Origin: JALHST01 sp038316335 | GTDB lineage: Bacteria > Bacteroidota > Bacteroidia > Flavobacteriales > Flavobacteriaceae | Assembly: GCA_038316335.1 (NCBI GenBank) | Contig: JBBQAM010000009.1 | Location: 27,169 to 91,168 of the forward strand | Reading direction: 5' to 3' | DNA: 64,000 bases | Shown: positions 9,639 to 17,679 of the stretch, in pieces | Numbering within the stretch: position 1 is the stretch's first letter | Layout of the letters: each line of letters opens with the position of its first letter | The notes under the pieces: generated by a model | What the model saw: only the letters and a program-made list of their open reading frames with translations | Told to the model about the DNA's origin: nothing | The model's database searches: none | Translations under genes and position numbers: made by a program

Positions 9639-11276
9639 TTATGCCAAACTGGCATTGGTTTGTTTTTTTTTGTGCTTTAAGGCGGCCTTCACAAAACCTA
9701 CAAAAAGGGGATGTGGGTTGGCCACGGTACTTTTATACTCCGGATGGTATTGAACCCCTATAAACCAAGGGTGACTGGGAAGTTCTACGATTTCGACCAA
9801 ACCCGTTTTTGTGTTTATCCCCGAGGCCAAAAGTCCGGCCTTCCCTAATTGGTCTTTATAGGCATTGTTCAACTCGTACCTATGGCGATGCCGCTCGGAA
9901 ATATCGCTTACATCACCATACATTTTTTTTGTCAAACTCCCTTCGGTTAGATGACAATCCCACGCTCCTAGTCGCATGGTTCCACCCTTATTCTTGACGG
10001 TTTTTTGTTCTTCCATTAAACTGATCACAGGATCTGGGGTATGCGCATTCATCTCGGTAGAATTGGCATCGGTCAAACCGAGGACATTTCTGGCATATTC
10101 GATTACTGCCATTTGCATCCCCAAACAAATTCCAAAAAACGGAATCTTATTTTCCCTGGCGTATTGTACCGCCTTGATTTTGCCTTCAATACCCCGTTCA
10201 CCAAATCCAGGCGCCACTAAGATACCGTCCAATCCTAATAATTTTTTCTCAAGGTTCTTGGCAGATAGGTGTTCGGAATGAATGGAGCGCACATTTACAC
10301 GTACCTCATTGGCTGCTCCCGCATGGATAAAAGATTCTAATATTGATTTGTAGGAATCCTGAAGCTCGACATATTTACCGATCAGGCCAACATTCACTTC
10401 GTTTTTAGGGTTTTTATGACGTTTAAGAAACTCGTTCCATTGTCCAAGATCAGGTGCCTTATCATCGGGAAGTTTTAATTTATTGAGCACGACCGTATCA
10501 AGCCCTTCTTCCTGCATCATAATCGGAACATCATAAATGGTCGATGCATCGATCGATTGAATAACCGCCTCGCGACGGACGTTGCAGAAAAGCGCCAGTT
10601 TGTCCTTAATTTCATCAGAAAGCTCATGCTCTGTCCTACATACAAGGATATCGGCTTTAATCCCGCTTTCCATTAGTGTCTTCACAGAGTGTTGCGTAGG
10701 TTTTGTCTTGAGTTCACCCGCCGCAGAAAGATAGGGTACTAAGGTTAAATGGATAACTATACCATTGTTATCGCCCAATTCCCAAAGTAATTGCCGTACC
10801 GCCTCAATATAGGGTAGCGACTCGATATCGCCCACTGTTCCCCCGATTTCAGTAATGACAATATCATATTCCCCACTATTTCCCAATAATTGTACGCGTT
10901 CCTTGATCTCATTGGTAATATGGGGCACTACCTGCACCGTTTTTCCCAAGAACTCACCTCTACGTTCTTTTTCAATTACACTTTGATAAATCCTCCCGGT
11001 CGTAACATTGTTGGCCTGTGAGGTACGAACATTCAAAAAACGCTCATAATGGCCTAAGTCCAAATCGGTCTCGGCCCCATCATCGGTAACATAGCATTCG
11101 CCATGTTCATAAGGATTCAGCGTACCGGGGTCTACGTTAATATAGGGATCTAATTTCTGAATGGTCGTCTTGTACCCTCGGGCCTGTAAAAGTTTGGCCA
11201 GTGAGGCGGCAATAATGCCTTTTCCTAAGGAAGAAGTAACCCCGCCAGTTACAAATATATATTTGGTTTGAGACAT
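9639..11276 (-). CDS. pyrG: CTP synthase
   Basis: Converts UTP to CTP using ATP and glutamine. It has 545 residues, full length. The synthetase domain starts with GGVTSSLGKG (residues 11-20) and contains EIGGTVGDIES (about 143-153). The glutaminase domain has its nucleophile in FGICLGMQ (Cys384) and the His-Glu pair in QYHPE (His511, Glu513). It is preceded by a DUF3820 gene 54 bases away and followed by yidC, forming a likely three-gene transcript. No attenuator-like structure was identified in the short leader. Confidence 0.98.
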   Translation of the reverse strand: MSQTKYIFVTGGVTSSLGKGIIAASLAKLLQARGYKTTIQKLDPYINVDPGTLNPYEHGECYVTDDGAETDLDLGHYERFLNVRTSQANNVTTGRIYQSVIEKERRGEFLGKTVQVVPHITNEIKERVQLLGNSGEYDIVITEIGGTVGDIESLPYIEAVRQLLWELGDNNGIVIHLTLVPYLSAAGELKTKPTQHSVKTLMESGIKADILVCRTEHELSDEIKDKLALFCNVRREAVIQSIDASTIYDVPIMMQEEGLDTVVLNKLKLPDDKAPDLGQWNEFLKRHKNPKNEVNVGLIGKYVELQDSYKSILESFIHAGAANEVRVNVRSIHSEHLSAKNLEKKLLGLDGILVAPGFGERGIEGKIKAVQYARENKIPFFGICLGMQMAVIEYARNVLGLTDANSTEMNAHTPDPVISLMEEQKTVKNKGGTMRLGAWDCHLTEGSLTKKMYGDVSDISERHRHRYELNNAYKDQLGKAGLLASGINTKTGLVEIVELPSHPWFIGVQYHPEYKSTVANPHPLFVGFVKAALKHKKKQTNASLA

Positions 11277-11330
11277 GAAGCGTTCGATTGAATTCGTAAC
11301 GCAGGCAAAAATACGAATTGCGGCAAGAAA

Positions 11331-11573
11331 TCACAGGGATTCTTTGGGAAATTCTCTTTCGATTTTACGAATGAGCGGCTCCAGCCCATTTAACTTGATT
11401 TCGTGCATGGCCTGTAATAAATTCCCGAGCTTTCCCTTAGGGAAACCTTTTAACTTGAACCATACCAGATAGGCTTCCGGCAGGTCTACCAACAATCGGC
11501 CTTTATATTTTCCAAATGGCATTCTGAAATGCGCCAATTCAATCAGATCACGTTTATTTGGGGATATTTCCAT
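11331..11573 (-). CDS. DUF3820 family small protein
   Basis: An 80-residue protein with the family pattern MPFGKYKGRLLVDLPEAYLVWF near residues 18-39, followed by a basic helical C-terminus. DUF3820 proteins are widespread small proteins; the name putative quorum-sensing-regulated virulence factor is sometimes attached, with little support. The same FGKYKG-type motif also appears at the C-terminus of DnaQ-like exonucleases, including the one at 57217 in this window (FGKHKGKRVNEV), which hints at a nucleic-acid-linked role. First gene of the pyrG-yidC run. Confidence 0.85.
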   Translation of the reverse strand: MEISPNKRDLIELAHFRMPFGKYKGRLLVDLPEAYLVWFKLKGFPKGKLGNLLQAMHEIKLNGLEPLIRKIEREFPKESL

Positions 11574-11741
11574 TTTTAAGTCTAAAAAATTTATCTTTAG
11601 GAAGATTTAATGTAGCTATTTTTCCACTAGGAGCCATGATGTAACTTTTTAATTTAAAAAATTTAGGGAAGCGTGAATTTTTGGCAATCCAAATTGGCAC
11701 ATTGATCAACAACCAAAATCGAAACAAATTAATTGCATCTC

Positions 11742-12608
11742 ATGAAACGAAGAACTTTTATAGGCACCTCAGCGGCCGCCACCGTAGGTATGATGACCGC
11801 ATCGACCAAAGCCATGGCCGCCAAAGGCAAAAGCGGTAGTTCACTCAAAAACAACATCAATCACAGTGCTTGCTATTGGTGTTATGGCGCTATCCCTTTA
11901 GATGAATTTCTACAAAACCTAAATGACCTCGGTGTAAAGGCCATCGACTTGGTCGGACCTGAAGATTTTCCACTATTAAAAAAGCATGGAATTCATGCTT
12001 CAATGTGCTGGGGCGCCGGTCTGGGTATTACCGAAGGTTGGAACGATCCACAATATCATGAGGAATTGATCAAAAGTTATACAGAAGTCATTCCTCAGGT
12101 GGCCGAGGCCGGGTTTACGAACTTGATCTGCTTTAGTGGAAATCGCAGGGGCATCAATGATCTAGTGGGACTCCAAAATTGTGTTGAGGGGTTACAAAAA
12201 ATCCTCCCCATAGCTGAAAAGCATGGAGTGGTTATTCAGATGGAACTTTTAAATTCAAAGGTGAACCACAAAGATTATATGTGCGACCATGTTCAGTGGG
12301 GCGTCGAACTATACAGAAGACTGGCTTCGGATAACTTCAAACTTTTATACGACATTTATCACATGCAGATAATGGAAGGGGACATCATTCGCAATATCCA
12401 GGACTATCATCAATATTTCGGCCATTATCACACGGGTGGAAATCCAGGCCGGCATGAAATCAATGATACTCAGGAATTATTCTATCCCGCCATTATGAAA
12501 GCCATTTTAGAAACCGGCTTTACAGGCCATGTAGCACAGGAATTTGTCCCGACATGGGACGATAAGATCGCCGCTCTTAAGGAAGGAATTACCATATGCG
12601 ATGTTTAG
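11742..12608 (+). CDS. Hydroxypyruvate isomerase-like TIM barrel protein, Tat-exported
   Basis: A 288-residue sugar phosphate isomerase / epimerase-type TIM barrel. It carries a twin-arginine signal (RRTFIG at residues 3-8, cleavage near AMAA), so it is exported folded. The barrel shows metal-ligand segments typical of the hydroxypyruvate isomerase group: VIQMELLN, LLYDIYHMQIMEGD, YHTGGNPGRHE and VAQEFVP near the end. An in-frame TTG at 11733 exists, but the ATG at 11742 places the Tat motif correctly. Stand-alone gene. Periplasmic Hyi-like proteins of Bacteroidota are usually of unknown substrate; sugar or sugar-acid isomerisation is inferred. Confidence 0.88.
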   Translation: MKRRTFIGTSAAATVGMMTASTKAMAAKGKSGSSLKNNINHSACYWCYGAIPLDEFLQNLNDLGVKAIDLVGPEDFPLLKKHGIHASMCWGAGLGITEGWNDPQYHEELIKSYTEVIPQVAEAGFTNLICFSGNRRGINDLVGLQNCVEGLQKILPIAEKHGVVIQMELLNSKVNHKDYMCDHVQWGVELYRRLASDNFKLLYDIYHMQIMEGDIIRNIQDYHQYFGHYHTGGNPGRHEINDTQELFYPAIMKAILETGFTGHVAQEFVPTWDDKIAALKEGITICDV

Positions 12609-12768
12609 GCCTTCGCAATCATTGAAAGTTTAGATTGGGAATTTACATTTAAAGCCGAGGGAACGAAAAACAGGATTCTTAGCATCGCCTTTATTTTCGG
12701 CGGCATCCCTTCTTTGCTACAAATCAAGGGTTGATCTGCCATCTTCAGTGAATGCTTATGAATTCATT

Positions 12769-13302
12769 TTATTGATTTTCCAGGGCCTCCTTGATTTCTT
12801 GGTTCCATTGAAGCTGCTTTTGGGTATTCCGGGAGAAATTAGTCTCAAAATCGTACTTTTTCTGATACGTGCCAAGTTCCCTTAGAATTTGCTTATAAAT
12901 CTCCTTGACTTCAGCTTTTACATCTTTGGTAAACGTAGTTTCGGCCACCCGCTTGCGCATACTTCGGGCAAAGAGTTCGGCAATGTCAAAATGCAACTGT
13001 TCATGGCTTAAAATCAAGGAATCACAAAGCTTCGGCTGGTACCAGGATTCCTCGGGATAGAAATAGGAATTGATGGTAATATCCAATGTCAATCGGCCAT
13101 CCTCTTGCACCGATGAAAAAGAGTATGAAATGCCGCTTGCTGTTATGGCCGCGGCCCACGCCGTTTTGAAAGGCCTTCCCTTAAAGTCGTCCCACGTTAA
13201 TTTTCGCTCCAGATTCCATAGAATGGCGTCTGGTTCCTGGGCACCAACTGGGCCCATATTTAAAAAAAGAATCAGCAGGGTTATGTATTTTAAAGTACCC
13301 AA
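12769..13302 (-). CDS. DUF922-type exported protein with HExxH motif
   Basis: A 177-residue product with an N-terminal signal peptide (about residues 1-21, ending GAQ). It has an HEQLH motif at 100-104 followed by Asp106, the layout of the DUF922 family of predicted zinc proteases. The only start that keeps the signal peptide is TTG at 13302; the preceding in-frame codon is a stop (TAA-TTG), and the next ATG would delete the signal. The gene overlaps the end of the OsmC gene by 13 bases, so it is probably translationally coupled. Protease activity is inferred from the motif and not established. Confidence 0.85.
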   Translation of the reverse strand: MGTLKYITLLILFLNMGPVGAQEPDAILWNLERKLTWDDFKGRPFKTAWAAAITASGISYSFSSVQEDGRLTLDITINSYFYPEESWYQPKLCDSLILSHEQLHFDIAELFARSMRKRVAETTFTKDVKAEVKEIYKQILRELGTYQKKYDFETNFSRNTQKQLQWNQEIKEALENQ

Positions 13303-13694
13303 TTATACGTAATTACCCGTTCTATGTCTGGATGCAAACTATATTGAACCGGGCACGTATCGGCAATACGAACCAATATCTTTCGATTTTTTTCCGATAT
13401 ACCACTGGGCAAGTTAAGGTTCACTTCGATTTTTGAGATCCTACGGGGATCCGAAGTCATGTGCTTTGTAACTTCAGCCGTAGCACCTGTCAATTCGACC
13501 TCGAGATTCCCAGCTTTAATGCCCATGGTGGTCAACATGCAACTTGCTAATCCGGTAGCGACCGTATCAGTCGGGGAAAAGGCCTGGCCAAGCCCGTTAT
13601 TATCAATTGGCGCATCGGTAATGAAGGTGTCCCCGGATCTAAGATGTTCGCAAGTGGTTCTTAAACCCCCGGTATAGGTCACTTTTGATGTCAT
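13290..13694 (-). CDS. OsmC family peroxiredoxin-like protein
   Basis: A 134-residue OsmC/Ohr-superfamily protein. The two reactive cysteines are present: Cys52 in GLASCMLTTMG and Cys114 in IADTCPVQYSLHPD. These are the peroxidatic and resolving positions that reduce organic hydroperoxides in the superfamily. The short length fits the OsmC-like branch. It starts 2 bases after the LysM/PBP1 gene stop and overlaps the DUF922 gene, so it belongs to the guaA transcript. The electron donor cannot be read from the sequence; bacillithiol is possible because bshC is present at 21.7 kb. Confidence 0.93.
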   Translation of the reverse strand: MTSKVTYTGGLRTTCEHLRSGDTFITDAPIDNNGLGQAFSPTDTVATGLASCMLTTMGIKAGNLEVELTGATAEVTKHMTSDPRRISKIEVNLNLPSGISEKNRKILVRIADTCPVQYSLHPDIERVITYNWVL

Positions 13695-13696
13695 AA

Positions 13697-15886
13697 TTAC
13701 TCTTTTACTTGGGTTATTCGCATGTTATCATAGGAGATGATATACGCAGCTTGATTATAATAGCCCGAGGCGAAATCTTTCTCATACGAAAATTTATTAC
13801 CTGTGTATTCGGTCTCCCCGATCAATTTAGAGACCTCCATTAAATCTTTACGATAGGCCAACTTTAACAGCACATCATAAGTGATGTCAAAACCACGAAC
13901 CGCGTATTTGTCGGGAGATTCCCCAAACCGCCTTTCATACTCCCGCGTAAAACTATCATTCTCTACCTCGCGGTAGGCCGAAGGATAGGTGAAATTGAGA
14001 TTCGATAAATGGGAATTGGAAACCACATCACTATCGAAAGCCTTATTTTTATTGGTCGTAAACATGCGTACTTTGATCTTGTTCTTATCTAGCGGATCGA
14101 GCAAGGTATTCTGAAAGGAATTCAAAATTGAACTGATACTCGAAACCAGCTTGAAATCGTCGGTTTCAACGAACACCCAATTATCATGATCCTTTGATAG
14201 CAAGGTCTTTAGCTTATCAATATTGACCCCAATATTTTTTTCCTCTTCAATGACCGTAGCAATCTTCGCATTCGGGAATTTCGATAGTAAGGTATCCTTG
14301 ACCACCGTATTTTTTTTATCCGCAATGATGATGATGTTCTGATCGGTCACCTGCCCTTCGATAAACTTCAACATTTTATTGCGCAAAATGATATCGGTAG
14401 GATAGGTAAAAAAGACATTCCTAAGACTGACATTCGTTGTCGCAGGAATCGGGGCTATTACAGGCACCTGATAATTTGCGGCCCTTGCGGCCACTTCTGT
14501 CAAGGAACCGACGTCTAAGGGCCCTATAATGGCATTATAATCGGATAGGATCTCGCTAGAAAGTATTTCTTTGGTCTTGTTCAGGTCTAACTGATTGTCA
14601 AAAGTTGTCACGTCTACCGATATTCCTAATTTGGCAATAGAATCCAAAGCAACCAAAGCACCCGTGTAAAGCCCCAAACTTATTTTGATATCATTTCTGC
14701 CTTCGATTCCCTTTGCCACGTCTTCCGCATTTCTAAAATTCAACCGATCCAAACGAAATGGTAGCAAAAACATAATTTTAGGCTCATTGGCAGGATTGAT
14801 ACTGTCAATTAAACTTATCTTATCTAGGACCAAGGCATTCCTAACCTCAAAATTCCCTGTTTGATCTTTGGGCAATTTAAGAACCATGCCGGCCTTTAAA
14901 CCTTCTTTCAAATCGGGATTTAATTCCAATAGGTCTTTGTATGATATACCAAGTTTACGGGTCAGGGAAAATTCGGTCTGCTTGGGTTTAACCTCATAAA
15001 AAATAAAATTCTCGGTATTTATTTCCCCGGGGAGCGATTTTTTTTGAGGCATACGAATTACCATCCCTTCCTTCAAGCCACCTCTCTGGGCGATTTCCGG
15101 GTTCAGTCGAACAATTTCATCCGATTTTACGCCAAATTCCTGCTCTAACCTGTAAAAGTTCATTTTTGGAGGTACGGTATACGACATGAATAGTTGTGTC
15201 TCCTGATCTGGAATTGTACTTCCCAGCGGTTTTGGCATTTTCAATTCCTGACCCTCCCTCAGATAATCACTTGATTTTGAAAGCTCTGGATTTAGGGATA
15301 TCAGACTATCGATCGTGATCCCGAATTTATTCGCGATGCTCCATCGGGTTTCTTTGGGTGCAACGACATACTTTTCGAAATCATCCTCGTTAATTATTGT
15401 TTCACCGGGTTTTAGTCTTCGATACTTTGGAATTCGAAGGACCATTTTCTTTTTAAGTTGAACCGAGTACAAATTGCGGTTATACTTTTTTATATCGTCT
15501 TCGGTAATATGATAGCGCTGGGCTATGCCATACAAAGTTTCCTTTCTCTTAACCTTATGTGAAGTAAAGCCTGTTGGTTCTTCTTGTGTGGCCAAATTTA
15601 TTTCATTGGGATCAACCACCATATTAGATTTGGCGGGAGTGACCGAAGTACCGTTTGCCTCTTGCGCAGGGATAACCAAGATGGTGTTGATCTTTAATTC
15701 GGCACCATCCTTTACTTCCTTGTTGTATTTTAGGATCTCGGCAGGTGCGACTTGGTAGTCCCGCGCAATACTATACAATGTCTCACCTTGTTTAACGTAA
15801 TGCGTTTTGAATTTTTGGGCCGTGGCCACAAGGCTCAAAAGAACGCAAACAAAAAATGTTATTGTATTTTTCCGTAATCGGTTCAT
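13697..15886 (-). CDS. LysM-repeat protein with C-terminal periplasmic-binding-like domain
   Basis: A 729-residue exported protein with a signal peptide (about residues 5-25, ending TAQ). Five LysM-like repeats span roughly residues 28-345. The first three are canonical (GETLYSIARDY, KETLYGIAQRY, KETRWSIANKF) and the last two diverged (MNFYRLEQEF, QTEFSLTRKL). From about 385 a PBP1 / leucine-binding-type domain follows, with IMFLLPFR, NAIIGPLDVGS and VIAPIPATTN. LysM binds peptidoglycan; the PBP1 fold suggests ligand or partner sensing rather than catalysis. The start at 15886 lies 2 bases after the guaA stop; a GTG/ATG four codons earlier is possible. It resembles the LysM-PBP1 proteins common in this phylum. 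Confidence 0.9.
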   Translation of the reverse strand: MNRLRKNTITFFVCVLLSLVATAQKFKTHYVKQGETLYSIARDYQVAPAEILKYNKEVKDGAELKINTILVIPAQEANGTSVTPAKSNMVVDPNEINLATQEEPTGFTSHKVKRKETLYGIAQRYHITEDDIKKYNRNLYSVQLKKKMVLRIPKYRRLKPGETIINEDDFEKYVVAPKETRWSIANKFGITIDSLISLNPELSKSSDYLREGQELKMPKPLGSTIPDQETQLFMSYTVPPKMNFYRLEQEFGVKSDEIVRLNPEIAQRGGLKEGMVIRMPQKKSLPGEINTENFIFYEVKPKQTEFSLTRKLGISYKDLLELNPDLKEGLKAGMVLKLPKDQTGNFEVRNALVLDKISLIDSINPANEPKIMFLLPFRLDRLNFRNAEDVAKGIEGRNDIKISLGLYTGALVALDSIAKLGISVDVTTFDNQLDLNKTKEILSSEILSDYNAIIGPLDVGSLTEVAARAANYQVPVIAPIPATTNVSLRNVFFTYPTDIILRNKMLKFIEGQVTDQNIIIIADKKNTVVKDTLLSKFPNAKIATVIEEEKNIGVNIDKLKTLLSKDHDNWVFVETDDFKLVSSISSILNSFQNTLLDPLDKNKIKVRMFTTNKNKAFDSDVVSNSHLSNLNFTYPSAYREVENDSFTREYERRFGESPDKYAVRGFDITYDVLLKLAYRKDLMEVSKLIGETEYTGNKFSYEKDFASGYYNQAAYIISYDNMRITQVKE

Positions 15887-15888
15887 AG

Positions 15889-17421
15889 TTATTCCCATTC
15901 TATAGTTGCCGGGGGTTTGGAACTGATGTCATACACCACCCTATTGACCCCTGGCACTTTATTAATAATATCGTTCGAGGTTTTCTGTAAAAATTCATAC
16001 GGTAAATTTACCCAATCGGCAGTCATTCCATCGGTACTTTCGACAGCCCGCAATGCCACACATTTTTCATAGGTACGTTCATCGCCCATAACCCCTACAC
16101 TATGTACGGGTAAAAGTATGGCTCCGGCCTGCCATACCGAGTCATAAAGACCCCAATCCCGTAATCCATTGATAAAAATAGCGTCCACTTCCTGTAAAAT
16201 AGCCACCTTTTCACGGGTGATGTCTCCTAAGATGCGTATGGCCAAACCGGGTCCGGGAAACGGATGCCTTCCCAAACGATCTGGTTCGATGCCCATACTC
16301 GCCCCTACGCGCCGAACCTCGTCCTTAAAGAGCATTTTTAATGGTTCGACTACCTTTAATTTCATGAAATCGGGAAGACCGCCAACATTATGATGGCTTT
16401 TGATGGTTTCCGAGGGTCCGCCGGTCGCCGATACCGATTCAATTACATCAGGATAAATAGTTCCTTGCGCCAACCATTTGGCATCTTCTACCTTATGCGC
16501 TTCATCGTCAAAAACCTCTATGAAAACCCGCCCGATTATCTTCCGTTTTTTTTCGGGATCGCTTTCCCCTGCCAGAGCATCCAAAAAGCGTGCCGAAGCA
16601 TCAACTCCCTTCACATTCAGCCCCATATGTTCATATTGATCGAGCACCTCTTGAAATTCATTCTTGCGCAATAGTCCATTATTAACGAAAATACAATGCA
16701 AATGTTTTCCGATTGACTTATGCAATAAAACAGCGGCTACTGTTGAATCCACACCTCCTGATAGGCCTAATATCACTTTATCGTTCCCAATAGTCTGCTT
16801 CAGGCTTGCCACCGTAGTTTCAACGAAGGCATTTGGCGTCCAGGTTTGGGCAACACCGGCAATTCGTACCAAAAAATTTTCTAATAAAAGTTTGCCATCG
16901 GTCGTATGGTATACTTCCGGATGAAATTGAATCGCGTAGGTATCTTCCCCCTCGAATTTAAAGGCAGCTTGTTCTACATCGGAGGTACTCGCAAGATGCA
17001 CCGCATTTATTGGTAGTTCCTTGATCGTATCGGCATGGCTCATCCACACTTGACTCCCCTTTGAAATTCCCTTAAAAAAAGGCTCATCGGGTTTGATATA
17101 CGATAGATTGGCCCTTCCATATTCCCGGGTATTGGAGGCCGCTACTTGACCACCATTAAAATGAGACAGATACTGTGCTCCATAACAGACCCCTAACAAA
17201 GGTATTTTCCCCTTGATCTTCGAAAGATCAGGATGGGGTGCATCGGTAGCACGAACCGAAAACGGGGAGCCTGATAGTATCACCGCCTTATAACTCGATA
17301 CGTCGACAGGCAATTTGTTATAGGGAATTATCTCACAGTAAATATTCAGTTCCCGCACCCGTCTAGCGATGAGCTGTGTGTATTGGGAACCAAAGTCTAG
17401 GATTAGAACGTTGTTTTGCAT
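15889..17421 (-). CDS. guaA: GMP synthase (glutamine-hydrolysing)
   Basis: Amidates XMP to GMP. It has 510 residues. The N-terminal class I glutaminase has its nucleophile in LLGVCYGAQ (Cys79) and the His167-x-Glu169 pair in FHPE. The ATP pyrophosphatase domain has the PP-loop LSGGVDST at about 220-227, and the C-terminal dimerisation domain ends in KPPATIEWE. A TTG two codons upstream is open, but ATG at 17421 is the family start. It is the first gene of a packed minus-strand set with the LysM/PBP1, OsmC and DUF922 genes. Confidence 0.98.
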   Translation of the reverse strand: MQNNVLILDFGSQYTQLIARRVRELNIYCEIIPYNKLPVDVSSYKAVILSGSPFSVRATDAPHPDLSKIKGKIPLLGVCYGAQYLSHFNGGQVAASNTREYGRANLSYIKPDEPFFKGISKGSQVWMSHADTIKELPINAVHLASTSDVEQAAFKFEGEDTYAIQFHPEVYHTTDGKLLLENFLVRIAGVAQTWTPNAFVETTVASLKQTIGNDKVILGLSGGVDSTVAAVLLHKSIGKHLHCIFVNNGLLRKNEFQEVLDQYEHMGLNVKGVDASARFLDALAGESDPEKKRKIIGRVFIEVFDDEAHKVEDAKWLAQGTIYPDVIESVSATGGPSETIKSHHNVGGLPDFMKLKVVEPLKMLFKDEVRRVGASMGIEPDRLGRHPFPGPGLAIRILGDITREKVAILQEVDAIFINGLRDWGLYDSVWQAGAILLPVHSVGVMGDERTYEKCVALRAVESTDGMTADWVNLPYEFLQKTSNDIINKVPGVNRVVYDISSKPPATIEWE

Positions 17422-17620
17422 GGGCAAAAATAGTAAATTGAAATTTTTGGGAGCAGTTCTTTTGACATATTTATGACGTACCTTTCAAAAGAGCCCGAAT
17501 GGGCCTTGGAACAAGCAAATTTAAGAATATGCAACGTTCGAAGGGGCTCATACCGCTACAGTATAGTAATTACCGACAGACACGAAATGGGCCCATAAAT
17601 TACCCAATTCAATTTGCCGG

Positions 17621-17641
17621 GTGATTCGTTGGACGAATCAC
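17621..17641 (+). promoter_or_regulatory. Hairpin / dyad upstream of the GH65 gene
   Basis: An 8-bp perfect inverted repeat (GTGATTCG, 5-base spacer, CGAATCAC) ending 38 bases before the GH65 start codon. It has no T run after it, so an operator or a 5'-leader hairpin is more likely than a terminator. Confidence 0.4.
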
Positions 17642-17679
17642 TATGAATTATTAATCTTTAATAAACAAAAAATACCTAC

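Noticed and set aside
13697..15886. LysM protein as a peptidoglycan hydrolase
   Set aside because: No NlpC/P60, amidase or glucosaminidase domain follows the LysM repeats; the C-terminal part is PBP1-like.
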